DNA from: Eucalyptus grandis
Lineage: Eukaryota > Streptophyta > Magnoliopsida > Myrtales > Myrtaceae
NCBI RefSeq assembly: GCF_016545825.1
Contig: NC_052617.1
Coordinates: 55,446,472 to 55,510,471, forward strand
Direction: 5' to 3'
DNA length: 64,000 nucleotides
Below are positions 32,515 to 42,662 of this stretch, in pieces; position 1 is the first letter of the stretch, and the number at the start of each line of letters is the position of its first letter. The notes under the pieces are model-generated. The model saw nothing but the letters and a program-made list of their open reading frames with translations. It did not search any database and was not told the DNA's origin. The position numbers and the translations under genes were made by a program.

Positions 32515-34142
32515 ATGAGTAGGATTAGGTCGTCATCATGGGCTGACTCCCTATCTACGCCTTGTATTCACACACGCTTGCTTATTCATGGCCAGGTAAT
32601 CACAGAGCGTCAACGTTCGCCGATCCAGACTCGCTCAAAAGCAAGAGCAAGAATGGCCAAAGAAAATGTACCAAGCCGTATTGTGGTTGTAGAAAGCAAA
32701 ATGAAGCAAGTCTTTAATATGCTTCAACAATTTTCAAAGCAGATAGACTCCATCCAAGGCAAACTTACTCTCGCCCCAGCCTCAGTCGAAGTATTGTTGC
32801 CACAATCATCTACCAGGGGTGATCAAGGTGGAGATACCGACGATAACATGCCCGAATTGGAGGATGATCCGCACCAAACTGCGATTGAGAAAGCGAAGCC
32901 AGACAGTTTGTCTAAAACTGAGCATGACAAACGCCTCGAAAAGCTTGAGGAGAGGTTGAAACAACTGCAAGGCCTCCAAGATCCTACTTTGACGGACCTC
33001 TCCATTTATTCCAATGTCAAAATGCCGGAAAAATTCAAAATGCTTGAGTTTGAGAAGTACGATGGCACGACTTGCCCTATGGCTCATTTGCAAATGTACT
33101 TGGTTCGAATGACCCAATACGTTAATAATGCATCATTAATGATCCAATTGTTCCAATCAAGTCTAATAGGCCCTACCCTGAGGTGGTACATTACAAAGAA
33201 CATGAATCTCCTCGAAACATAGAGCGAAGTGAGTGAGGCATTTCTCAAGCAGTATAAGTTCATAATGGACATTACCCCTTCTCGTGAGGATCTTCAGCGT
33301 ACCGAAAAGAAAAAGCACGAATCGTTCAAAGAATATACTATTAGATGGAGGAATCTGGCTGCCCAAATCAGTCCTGAACCAACTGATTTCGAGTTGAGAA
33401 AGATGTTTATCAAAACCCTCCCTTATGAGTACCGTAATCGAATGGTAACCACGATTGCCGAATCATTTAATTAACTCTTTCCAGTAGGAAAGCAAATCGA
33501 GATAGGGTTGAGGGATGGTTGGTTCACTGAACCTGCATCCACGGGCAGGTTCAGCATGAAGAAAGATGAAGAACCCCTGGTAGATGTCAATGTAACCTAC
33601 AATCATCCTCCAACAATTCAGAGACGGGTGCAAGATAGCAACAGACCACCAGCCATCAGCCATCCTAGCATTACAACAAGAGACAATTTACTCCTCTTCC
33701 TGGATCTCCGTCACAAGTACTGGCAATCCTCCAGAAGAAGAACCTCCTTTCGATTGAGCCAAAATGACCCAACGCTGAAAGTTTTTCCAACTATAATCCG
33801 TCAAAAATATGTGACTATCACATGGAAGAAGTGGGGCATTCGACTGATGAATGCTTCGCCCTCAAGAGTCGTATCCAGAACCTATTAGACACTAAAGCTT
33901 TCTCATTTCAGAGCAATCCGCTCCCTAATCACACCGACAAAGTAAACGCGGTATTCAGTTCTGAAGATAGTCAGAGCAGAAATGTCGAAGCACATATTGC
34001 TGACATCTATCAGGGGCTGGTGGAGGCCGGGTATTATTCATGCAATGAAGTAGCACCCTTAGCAACAAAGAAAGAAGGGCCAAATGACATGACCACCATG
34101 TTTGGAGACCTTTTCATGGGTGCCATCAACGAAGGACCGTAA
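32515..34142 (+). pseudogene. gag of the 15-kb element (stops and frame breaks)
   Basis: Capsid-type gag in pieces. 32515-33222 includes a leucine/glutamine-rich N-terminus (ESKMKQVFNMLQQFSKQID) and the KMLEFEKYDGT motif, ending in TAG at 33220-33222 inside the capsid domain. The next piece, 33223-33474, continues in the same frame with EAFLKQYKFIMDITPSREDL and FELRKMFIKTLPYEYRNRM. 33508-33888 is a proline-rich linker, and 33822-34142 carries the C-terminus after the knuckle-like remnant (YHMEEVGHSTDECFALKSRI). From 34143 to 34539 no coding is seen. The aspartic protease expected here (a DNGSALN-type motif in Tat elements) is not found in any frame. Confidence 0.85.
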
Positions 34143-34539
34143 AGGGAAATGGGTGCAGGTCCACTCAAGTAGAACCCTTTTTAATTTCCTTTCGTATTCC
34201 CCTACGTGGGAGCCTGTACATATTTCTTAAAGTCTGGCTTGTTTTGTTTTCAACATTAGTTCCACTCAAGGAACTATTTTTTGAAATCACCTTGTAAATC
34301 CGTCTACTAATAAATAAAGTTGAAAACATTTTGAGGGCATGAGGAAACACACCAAACCGGCCCGTTGATGATAGCTAGCCATCAAATGAAAGAAAAAATC
34401 TGAGGCCCGGGTCTCCTCATGTTTCCTTGTCTTTAATCTTCAAAAACAATTTATCACATTTTCAAAAGAAAGAAGCATGCATGCTACTAACCTTATTTGT
34501 TCCCTTAGCCTATCTACTTTATGACACAGGAATAATCTA

Positions 34540-35958
34540 GTGGTAGGCGAGGGTATGGGAACGGTCCAGACCAACACCGTAAGTAGCCATGATAGCAATT
34601 CTAATGATTCAGATGATGATTTTGATGATTCCGACGAAATTCAACGGAATTGGAAGCACCACAAAGAAACAAGGCCCCCTACTACTGAAGACACCATCAT
34701 TGTCAATTTAGGCAACATAGAAGACCCAAGGAAGATAAAGATTGGCGTGAACCTTCCTGAAGAAGAAGCTGCAAGCTTAATTGCCCTCCTAAAGAGGTAT
34801 CAAGATGTATTCGCATGGTCATATGCCGATATGCCAGGCCTTGATCCAATGATCGTGGAGCATAGCTTGCCAACCAACTCTGATGTAGCCCCCAAGAAAC
34901 AACGGCTAAGAAGAGCTAATCCTGAGTTATAAAAAAAGATTGAAGAAGAAGTAATGAAGCTCCCGGAAGTAGGTTTTCTCGAAGTCTCACAATATCCTAG
35001 TTGGGTAGCAAACATTGTACCAATGAAGAAGAAAGATGGTTGAATCCGGATTTGTGTCAACTACCGCGATTTGAACAAAGCAAGCCCAAAGGATGATTTC
35101 CCGCTACCTCACATAGACGTTCTTGCGGATAGTACTGCTGGATTCAAACTTTTCTCTTTTATGGATGGGTTCTCAGGATACAACCAAATAAAAATGAAGG
35201 AGGAAGACAAGGAAAAGACGGCATTCATTACTCCATGGGGGACTTTTCACTATATGGTCATGCCTTTTGGCCTAAAAAACGCTGGAGCAACTTACCAACG
35301 TGCCATGGTCACCCTTTTTCATGACATGATGCATAAAGAAATTGAAGTATAGGTCGATGGCATGATCGCCAAAACCAGACATGGAGAAGACCATGTGAAA
35401 ACCCTGGAAAAATTATTCAATCGACTTTGCCGGTTCAAGTTGCGCTTGAACCCAACAAAATGTGTGTTCGGGGCAACTTCTGGCAAATTACTTAGATTCA
35501 TTGTGAGCTTAAAGGGATAGAAGTGGACCCGTCAAAAACTAAAGCGATATTTGAGATACCTCCTCCCTCGACTGTAAAAGAAGTCCGGAGTCTCCTGAGA
35601 AGATTAAATTACATTGCGCGATTCATTTCCCAGCTTTCCAAAACTGCAAAACCTTTCTTTAAACTTCTCAAGAAAGATGCACAAATCAAATGGGATGATG
35701 ACTGTCGACTGGCATTTGAAAATTTAAAGCAGTACCTGATGAAACCCCCTGTTTTAGTACCCCCGACTCCAGGACACCCTTTGACCCTCTACCTTACCAT
35801 CAACACTGAATCCCTTGGTGCAATGTTAGCACAGAAAGGACCCCATGATGGGAAGGAACGAGCCATTTACTATTTGAGTAAAAAGTTCACCACATCAGAG
35901 CAAAACTACTCCAAATCAGAAAAAAAAACATGCGCTGCATTAGTATGGGTGTTGCACT
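34540..35958 (+). pseudogene. RT and RNase H of the 15-kb element
   Basis: Pre-RT segment DVFAWSYADMPGLDPMIVEH and a TAA after RRANPEL (34930-34932). RT follows with VNYRDLNKASPKDDFPLPHI, FSFMDGFSGYNQIKMKEEDK and MPFGLKNAGATYQRAMVTLF. The catalytic box reads stop-VDGMIAK where YVDDMIAK is expected: Tyr has become a TAG (35350-35352) and the second Asp a Gly. Further stops lie at 35041-35043 and 35508-35520. The first RNase H is visible (LTLYLTINTESLGAMLAQ, YLSKKFTTSEQNYSKSEK) and stops at 35958. RT is certainly inactive. Confidence 0.92.
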
Positions 35959-36023
35959 GAGACTCCGGCGATACCTTGCATTACTAAACATTCCTTGTAA
36001 CTACAAGTGACCCAATCAAGTAT

Positions 36024-36977
36024 TTGGTTGGTTGCTCGGCCTTGGCGGGAAAATTGGCCAAATGGCAAATCCTGATCTCAGAATTCGACATTCAAGTGAT
36101 ATCACAAAAATCAGTTAAAGGTCGGATGATTGCTGATATGTTAGTAGATTGCCCTAAAGAAGTACGCGAGGATCATTCCCCAGACGACCGAATTTCAACA
36201 GTAGAAAAGGATACATGGACTATGTTCTTTGACGGAGCTGTAAATTTGTCAAGTTCAGGCACCGGGGCGGTCTTGATATCCCCAAATGGGCAACATTATC
36301 CCGTGGCTGCAAAATTGATGTTTTCATGCACCAACAATATAGCCGAATATGAAGCATGCATCCTCGGCCTACAAGTGGCTATTGGAATGGAAGTGTCAAA
36401 ACTAAAAGTGTTCGGTGACTCCGCCTTAATTATCCTCCAGACTGTGGGCGAGTGGAAGACAAGAGACGCCAAACTAGTGCCTTATCACGACTACTTTGAA
36501 GAATTGGTAGGAGAATTCCAGGACGTCTCGTTTGAATACCTACCTAGAATTCATAACCAGTTTGCTGATGCACTAACAACACTATCATCTATGTTGCAAG
36601 TAACGAAAGGGTTAAAAATAGAACCTTTGAAGATTGAAGTCCTGACAAGACAGGCCCACTGCATGACTATAACTAAAGAACCCGACGGGAAACCTTGGTA
36701 TTATGACATCATGAAATACGTCCAGAAGCAGGATTTCCCTGAAGAAAGCACTCCCTTTGATCGAAAATACCTAATGAAAATGGCTTCGAGGTTCTTCGTC
36801 AGCGGTGAAAATTTGTACAAAAGATCATATAACTCAGTCCTGCTAAGGTGTGTGGATGCAAATGAAGCCACACAAATAATGCAAGAAATACATGGGGGAG
36901 AATGTGGCCCTCACATGAATGGACGTATGTTGGCCAAGAAAATAATGAGATTGGGTTATTACTGGTTCCCTTTATAG
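36024..36977 (+). pseudogene. Archaeal-type RNase H and integrase N-terminus
   Basis: A 317-codon open stretch. The second RNase H domain has WTMFFDGAVNLSSSGTGAVL, NNIAEYEACILGLQVAI, KVFGDSALI and HNQFADALTTLSS, giving the D-E-D-D set of an active-looking RNase H. This domain defines the Tat lineage. The C-terminal part begins the integrase zinc finger (HGGECGPHMNGRMLAKKI) and ends in a TAG at 36975-36977, which interrupts integrase. Confidence 0.88.
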
Positions 36978-37943
36978 AGTGATTGTGCTCAGCATGTGCG
37001 AAACTGTCATCGTTGTCAGATTCACGGGGATAAGATAAATGTCCCTCCAACTGAATTGCATCAGTTATTTGAGCCGTGGTCATTTTCAATGTGGGGCATT
37101 GACGTAATTGGCCTAATCAATCCGAAGGCATCAAATGGGCACCGATTCATTTTGGTCGCAATCGACTACTTCTCAAAATGGATCGAGGCTGCATCTTATG
37201 CAAGCGTAACTGCACGAAACGTTATGAAATTCATCAGACATGACATAATCGCCCATTATGGTGTACCGGAAGCTATCGTCACCGACAATGGGTCAAACCT
37301 GAACAACAAGTTGATTGATCAATTGTTTTCTGAGTTCAAAATCCAACATCTGAACGCGTCCCCTTATCGTCCACAAATGAATGGAGCCGTGGAAGCCGCC
37401 AACAAGAACATCAAGAGAATCCTATCCAAGACAGCTAAAAACTATCGCGAGTGGCATGAGAGGTTACCCTTCGCACTAATAGCATATCGAACTTCGATTC
37501 GAACTTTCACTGGGACAATGCCTTTTTCCCTGGTTTACGGCATGGAGGCAGTTTTGCCTGTAGAAGTAGAAATCACTTCCCTGTGAATTTTATCCCAAGC
37601 GGGATTGTCCAAGGAAGAATCGACACAACAAAGGCTTGAGCAACTGAATATGATCGACGAAAAATGACTGAAAGCCCTCTGTCATGGTCAGTGTTACCAA
37701 CAGAGGGTAGCTCGATCGTTCAATCAAAAGGTGCGACCCAAGCACTTTGAGGTAAACGAGCTAGTCTTGAGAAAGACACTCCCAATCTTTCCAGAGCCCG
37801 GAGGCAAGTTCACCCCAAATTACAAGGGTCCTTATGTAATAAAGAAGATACTCCCCGGAGGAGCCTTGATCCTAACTGAGATGGATGGGCGAGAATTCTC
37901 TAAACCGGTTAATTCCGATGCTGTGAAAAAGTATTACCCTTGA
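36978..37943 (+). pseudogene. Integrase of the 15-kb element
   Basis: The zinc finger is completed by CHRCQIHGD. The catalytic core shows D (MWGIDVIG), D (IVTDNGSNL) and E (NGAVEAANKNIK), spaced as in DDE integrases. The frame stops after VEVEITSL (37584-37586). A degraded linker then leads to the GPY/F-like C-terminal module (FTPNYKGPYVIKKIL), which ends in TGA at 37941. There is no chromodomain, as expected for Tat. Confidence 0.9.
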
Positions 37944-40499
37944 AAGATGTTCATTGTCTGGCATTGCCAAGCACTTCTCTATCAGAATGAAAATGCCTAA
38001 CACTTCTCTATCAGAATGAAAATGCCTATGCACCGTTATATATGAGTGATCTATTTGCACCATCATAAAAAATGTGTGTTTGGTTGACTCGATGAAGAAA
38101 AATGAATGATAATCACTAGCATTTAAGGAAGTGTCGAAAATCAAGTAGCAAATTCGATGGTATAACTTGAGCAAATCAACATTACCTAGGCAGATGCATA
38201 AGAGTAATCCATGTCAATTTCGCCCAGCTTGATGTAAAGGACGCGTCATTTAAGAACCACTCCGGTTAGAAGGAACCTTCTGTCCTAGTCAATAATCTTA
38301 GAATCTGGAAGCTTCACTTCTTATTCCAGACACATGCTCTTGCAAGAAGTAATTGCTATTAGAAAACTGGAAGTTTTGATTGTCCATCTCAAATTCCATA
38401 GAAGCTTTAGGTACATGATTTTGCCTAATCAAAGGCAGAAGGAAAAATTCCATGGAAGGAAAGCGTTGAAAATCAATCAACGACTAGCAATCATGCATAA
38501 GTGACCACAAGTAGGAAAGGCCAGTTGAAGGAAGCATTAAAATGTAAAAGAGGCCGTCAGCAACTTCCCTAAGAGCCGGCACAAATGAACTCTGGGGGAA
38601 AGGTAACTTGTCATCATTTCTAACACTCACTCTCTGAACTCATATTGAAAGGAAGCATTGGGATTCAAGAGTCAGATTAAACGGTTAAATAGGGCAAACC
38701 AAGTGATCCAAGCCAGAGGCAAAAGCAGAGATGCCTCATCAGATTCCTAATCCTTGGCTGATCATTCATGTGTCATATCCCTATTCATTAGAGACAATCC
38801 ATTGACACCCATTTGTGAATAACCCTTTTTGATGTTCAAAATCTAACATATTTGAAAACACCAATATGTTAGCTCCTAAAGTTGTCAATAGGATCTTTTT
38901 CGAGTCAAAACCATTCACTTATTTTGAAGAGTTCAAACTCCATCATATTCAAAATGTTGCATGTCATTTCCAGATGAATTCTGCATGATGATTTTGTATG
39001 TCTAAGTCACTGATTCCACTAAAGATTATTAGAATAGACAGTTAAGTGAAGAATACAAGATTGATTGAGCATGCTGGATGAGGCGCGTCAGAATGATGAC
39101 AGGCAAGCTATATCCTACACACAGTCTCCCCCATCTATACACTTGTGAGATGAGTGTAGAAGATTCCATGGCTGCAGGGTAAAGAGTTCTCTCGCGAATG
39201 GTACGATAACCAAAATAGTGAGAGGCATTCCATCGCTCACCCCCATTGAGCCCCATACACTGATAGAATTTTTGTCCTACCCCCCGTCAAGAACAACCCC
39301 TACACCGGGGCAGATTAGAAGCGAAGCAGCATCACAAGGTGAGAAGAGAGATAGAAATTTTCTTGCTCGCACTTGCATCAATCTTCGGGTGTCTTTATTG
39401 CATATGAACACTTGCGTTAATTTAAGTGCCCCAGAATGACGAAGAGCAATTCTTTCTGCACTTGTATTCATTGTACAACCCAATTGAGTCTATAATTTCA
39501 CCCTCACATGGAGGCAAAATAGAAGTTACTGCCATAGCCCAGAGCGCCTACTAAAGACGAAGACTCAAGAGTCTAATAATGGTGCTTCGATTGAACTTGC
39601 CTAGGCCGGTTCCTCTAACGACAAGAATGAAAAAAATGGGCATAAAAAAGCAGCGTACCTAGTAAAAGCAAGGTCAATGTCCATGAATGAAGAATTTGAA
39701 TAAAAATAGGGGCATGGAAAAGAGCAGTGTGCCTGGTAAAAGCAAGGCAAATGCCCCCCAGTCAAAAATATAGCCAAGAAAAAGTTGCTGTTGTGATCCA
39801 TAGAACCTCCATCTGACAAGAAACACTAGTGATAAATGCCAAGACAGTCACCAACTCTCACCCTCTTACATGTGAGCCAAGTCTACATTACATCCCCATT
39901 GTAAAAGTCTCTTCAGACTAGGGGCACTTCAATTAACATAGGATTTCATATGTGCATAAGCATCGCTCGAAGAAGTACGAACAATATTACTCTATCTCTT
40001 TTCGCAGGGTCCTTGACTTGTAAACCCGGAGATGATCGTACAACATTTTCGTCCATCAGCTTCGACCTTGATGGTCCCCTCTGATGAGCCGCTGACTAAG
40101 ACTTTATCACAGTTTCGACAAAGACCTCTCACATTGGTAAAATCGTACTGTTTGCGAGAATACTTGGATCCCTGCTGACATGATGACGGTGAAATAGTGT
40201 GGTCCTTATAAATCCTGCATCAATGGTCGGGATAGCCTTTTCCATGAGAGTGAGCGAAAGTCCTTTCGGGCGAAAGTCCCTCATTTGGCATGCTCAAGAC
40301 ATCTACATTCTAAATGAAGGTTGTCTTTCAAAATCTTCCCTAGTGGAAACCAGATGATACAAAACTAACAAAATTATCATGCATGAATCTCATTTGAACT
40401 CATGAATTTACAGCATATACAATCATGTGTATATTGTGCAAATAGCAAACATACTCTCAGAGATAAGAGATCTTGCCAGGTAAGTATATCCATGTCCCC
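37944..40499 (+). other. Non-coding 3' region of the 15-kb element, proximal part
   Basis: No coding domain in any frame. A 29-bp direct repeat (CACTTCTCTATCAGAATGAA core) lies at about 37972-38032. The rest is unique within the window. ORFs at 38298, 39029, 39218 and 39601 have no recognisable features. Confidence 0.7.
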
Positions 40500-41060
40500 A
40501 TTTGTCTTAAAGTACCTACCACTGTCCAGGTACTCTCTTCTTGACACTCGACCTATTCAAGTCATCCCTTGAGTTTGGGTGCTTGCAATTGTCTCAGTAT
40601 CCTATTGTCTTTGAGTACCCACCACTTGCCGGGTACTCCCTCTTATCGACACTCGACCTATTCGAGTTGTCCCCAGAGTATTGATACTTATGACTGGCCA
40701 AGTATCTCTTTATCGTTGAATACCTACTGCTGTTTAGGTATCCCTATTATCTTTGAGTACAGGCCACCGTTCGAATACTCTCTTTTCCTGACACCTGACC
40801 TGTTCGAGTTGTCCCCAGAGTATTAATACTTATGACTAATCAAGTATCCCTTTATCATTGAATACCTACTGCTGTCTAGGTATCCCCATACATCAAGTAC
40901 CCACAGCCATCCAGGTATGCCATCTAACACTTGGACTAGGCTGAGTGGTCCCAGATCATATCATTAAATACTTGTGTTTATCCAAGTATTCCAGTACTTT
41001 GTACACTTACGGCTACCCAGGTGTTCCACCCCTTTTAAGTGCCTGCGGCCATCTAGGTAA
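40500..41060 (+). repeat. Degenerate tandem array, about 142-bp units with shorter sub-repeats
   Basis: The phrase TTCGAGTTGTCCCCAGAGTA occurs at 40661 and 40803, and a diverged relative (TTCAAGTCATCCCTTGAG) at 40557. Sub-repeats of about 35-45 bp carry GAGTACC...GGTACTC-like halves. Copy borders are soft. Confidence 0.7.
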
Positions 41061-41090
41061 GCCTCATGCTACATTCAAGTTTATGTTGCC

Positions 41091-41660
41091 AGGAGGTGGG
41101 AGACCTTCATGAATATCCAAGGTACGTCCTCGATATTCCCCTTTACCGGGAGGTGAGAGACCTTCACGAATATGTGGGGCACGTCCTCAATATTCCCAAT
41201 TACCAGGAGGTGAGAGACCTTCATGAATATGCGAGGCACATCCTCAATATTCCCAATTACTAGGAGGTGAGAGACTTTCATGAATATCCAAGGTACGTTC
41301 TCGATATTCCAACTACCGGGAGGTGAGAGACCTTTATGAATATGCGAGGCACGTCCTCAATATTCCCAATTACCAGAAGGTAAGAGACCTTCATGAATAT
41401 TCAAGGTACGTCCTCGATATTCTCAATTACCAGGAGGTGGGAGACCTTCATGAATATCTCAGGTACGTCCTCGATATTCCCTTTTACTAAGAGGTGAGAA
41501 ACTTTCACGAATATGCGAGGTACGTCCTCGATATTCCCAATCACCAGGAGGTGAGAGACCTTCACGAATATGCGAGGTACATCCTTGATATTCCCATTAC
41601 CAAGAAATGAGATGCCTTCACGAATGCCCAAGGTATGTCCTCGATATTTCCAATTATCAA
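41091..41660 (+). repeat. 57-bp tandem array, 10 units
   Basis: GGAGGTGAGAGACCTTCA-type starts lie at 41091, 41148, 41205, 41262, 41318, 41375, 41432, 41489, 41546 and 41602. Each unit continues GAATATGCGAGGTACGTCCT and CGATATTCCC. Spacing is 57 bp except for two of 56. Because 57 is a multiple of three, the reverse strand carries a 19-residue periodic open frame (KVSHLLVIGNIEDVPRIFV type), probably incidental. Confidence 0.95.
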
Positions 41661-41861
41661 GTACCCCTTCGATGCTTGTGAACATCTAGGTATCTTTCAA
41701 GAATTTGTACTTGTGATCATCCAAGTACCCCATCCAATGTTATGATCAGTCAAATGCCCCTTTTGACGCCCGCAAAGGCCTAAATACCCTTCAGGTTAGT
41801 ACTCATGAATATCCAGGTACTCATTAATATACTTGTGAATGTCCAAGTATATTCCAGAATC

Positions 41862-42060
41862 GATGCCCTGAGAAAGGTCGGCGCATCCTCCCGAGAAAGG
41901 TTGGGTTCCAATTGGTGTCTTCGATAGAAGTCAGACACCTAACAAATCGATGCCCTGATAAAGATCGGCGCATCTCCCGAGAAAGGTCGGGTACCAACCA
42001 GTGTCCTTGATTGAGGTCAAGCACCCCCAATAAACAGATGCCCTGAGAAAGGTCGAAGCA
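41862..42060 (+). repeat. 87-bp tandem array, about 2.3 units
   Basis: GATGCCCTGA starts at 41862, 41949 and 42037, spacings 87 and 88. Units contain AAAGGTCGG, GCGCATC and CCCGAGAAAGGT. The third unit is cut by the next array. Confidence 0.88.
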
Positions 42061-42072
42061 TCTCCCGTCAAG

Positions 42073-42420
42073 GCGACTGAAGAAAGGTTCGGGTCCTAGA
42101 CAAACAACTTATTGCTCTAACAGGCGACCGAAGAAAGGTTCGGGTCCTAGACAAACAACTTATTGCTCTAACAGGTGACCGAAGAAAGGTTCGGGTCCTG
42201 GAGAAGCAATTCCCCGTCAAGGCGACCAAAGAAAGATTCGGGTTCTAGACAGACAACTTATTGCTCTAACAGGCGACCGAAGAAAGGTTCAGGTCCTAGG
42301 AAGGTAATTCCCCGTCAAGGCGACAGAAGAAAGGTTTGGGTTCTAGACAAATCACTTATTGCTCTAACAGGCGACCGAAAAATGGTTCGAGTCCTGGAAA
42401 AGCAACCTCCTCATATCACC
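42073..42420 (+). repeat. 51/47-bp tandem array, 7 units
   Basis: GCGACCGAAGAAAGGTTCGG-type starts lie at 42073, 42124, 42175, 42222, 42273, 42320 and 42371. After two 51-bp steps the spacing alternates 47/51, a 98-bp dimer whose halves end in CTTATTGCTCTAACAG or CAATTCCCCGTCAAG. Confidence 0.93.
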
Positions 42421-42662
42421 AGGTAAGATGACGCATTGATACTTGCCAAACTCGGGATTCATACCCTATCTCACTCACTCCCGGTAAGTAACTACAGGTA
42501 TCTTCTTATCTGTCTTAGTATATGTAAAGTTATATTGCTCTTTTTCCATAGAATAATAAGTCCCAAATAAAATATAATATGCTACGTATGCATGGATAAA
42601 ATTTAGGCATCAGTTTGTCTTTGAAAGCAACCTCTGCGAGCTCACCATCAAAGAGGGGCAGC

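Noticed and set aside
39029..39820. Envelope-like ORF between integrase and 3' LTR
   Set aside because: ORFs are short, on mixed strands, and show no signal peptide plus membrane-anchor arrangement.
41081..41685. Tandem-repeat protein gene on the minus strand
   Set aside because: The periodicity is explained by the 57-bp DNA array within a retrotransposon 3' region; there is no conserved start or flank.
41091..42420. CRISPR-like array
   Set aside because: Units are contiguous tandem repeats without unique spacers, in a plant retrotransposon.
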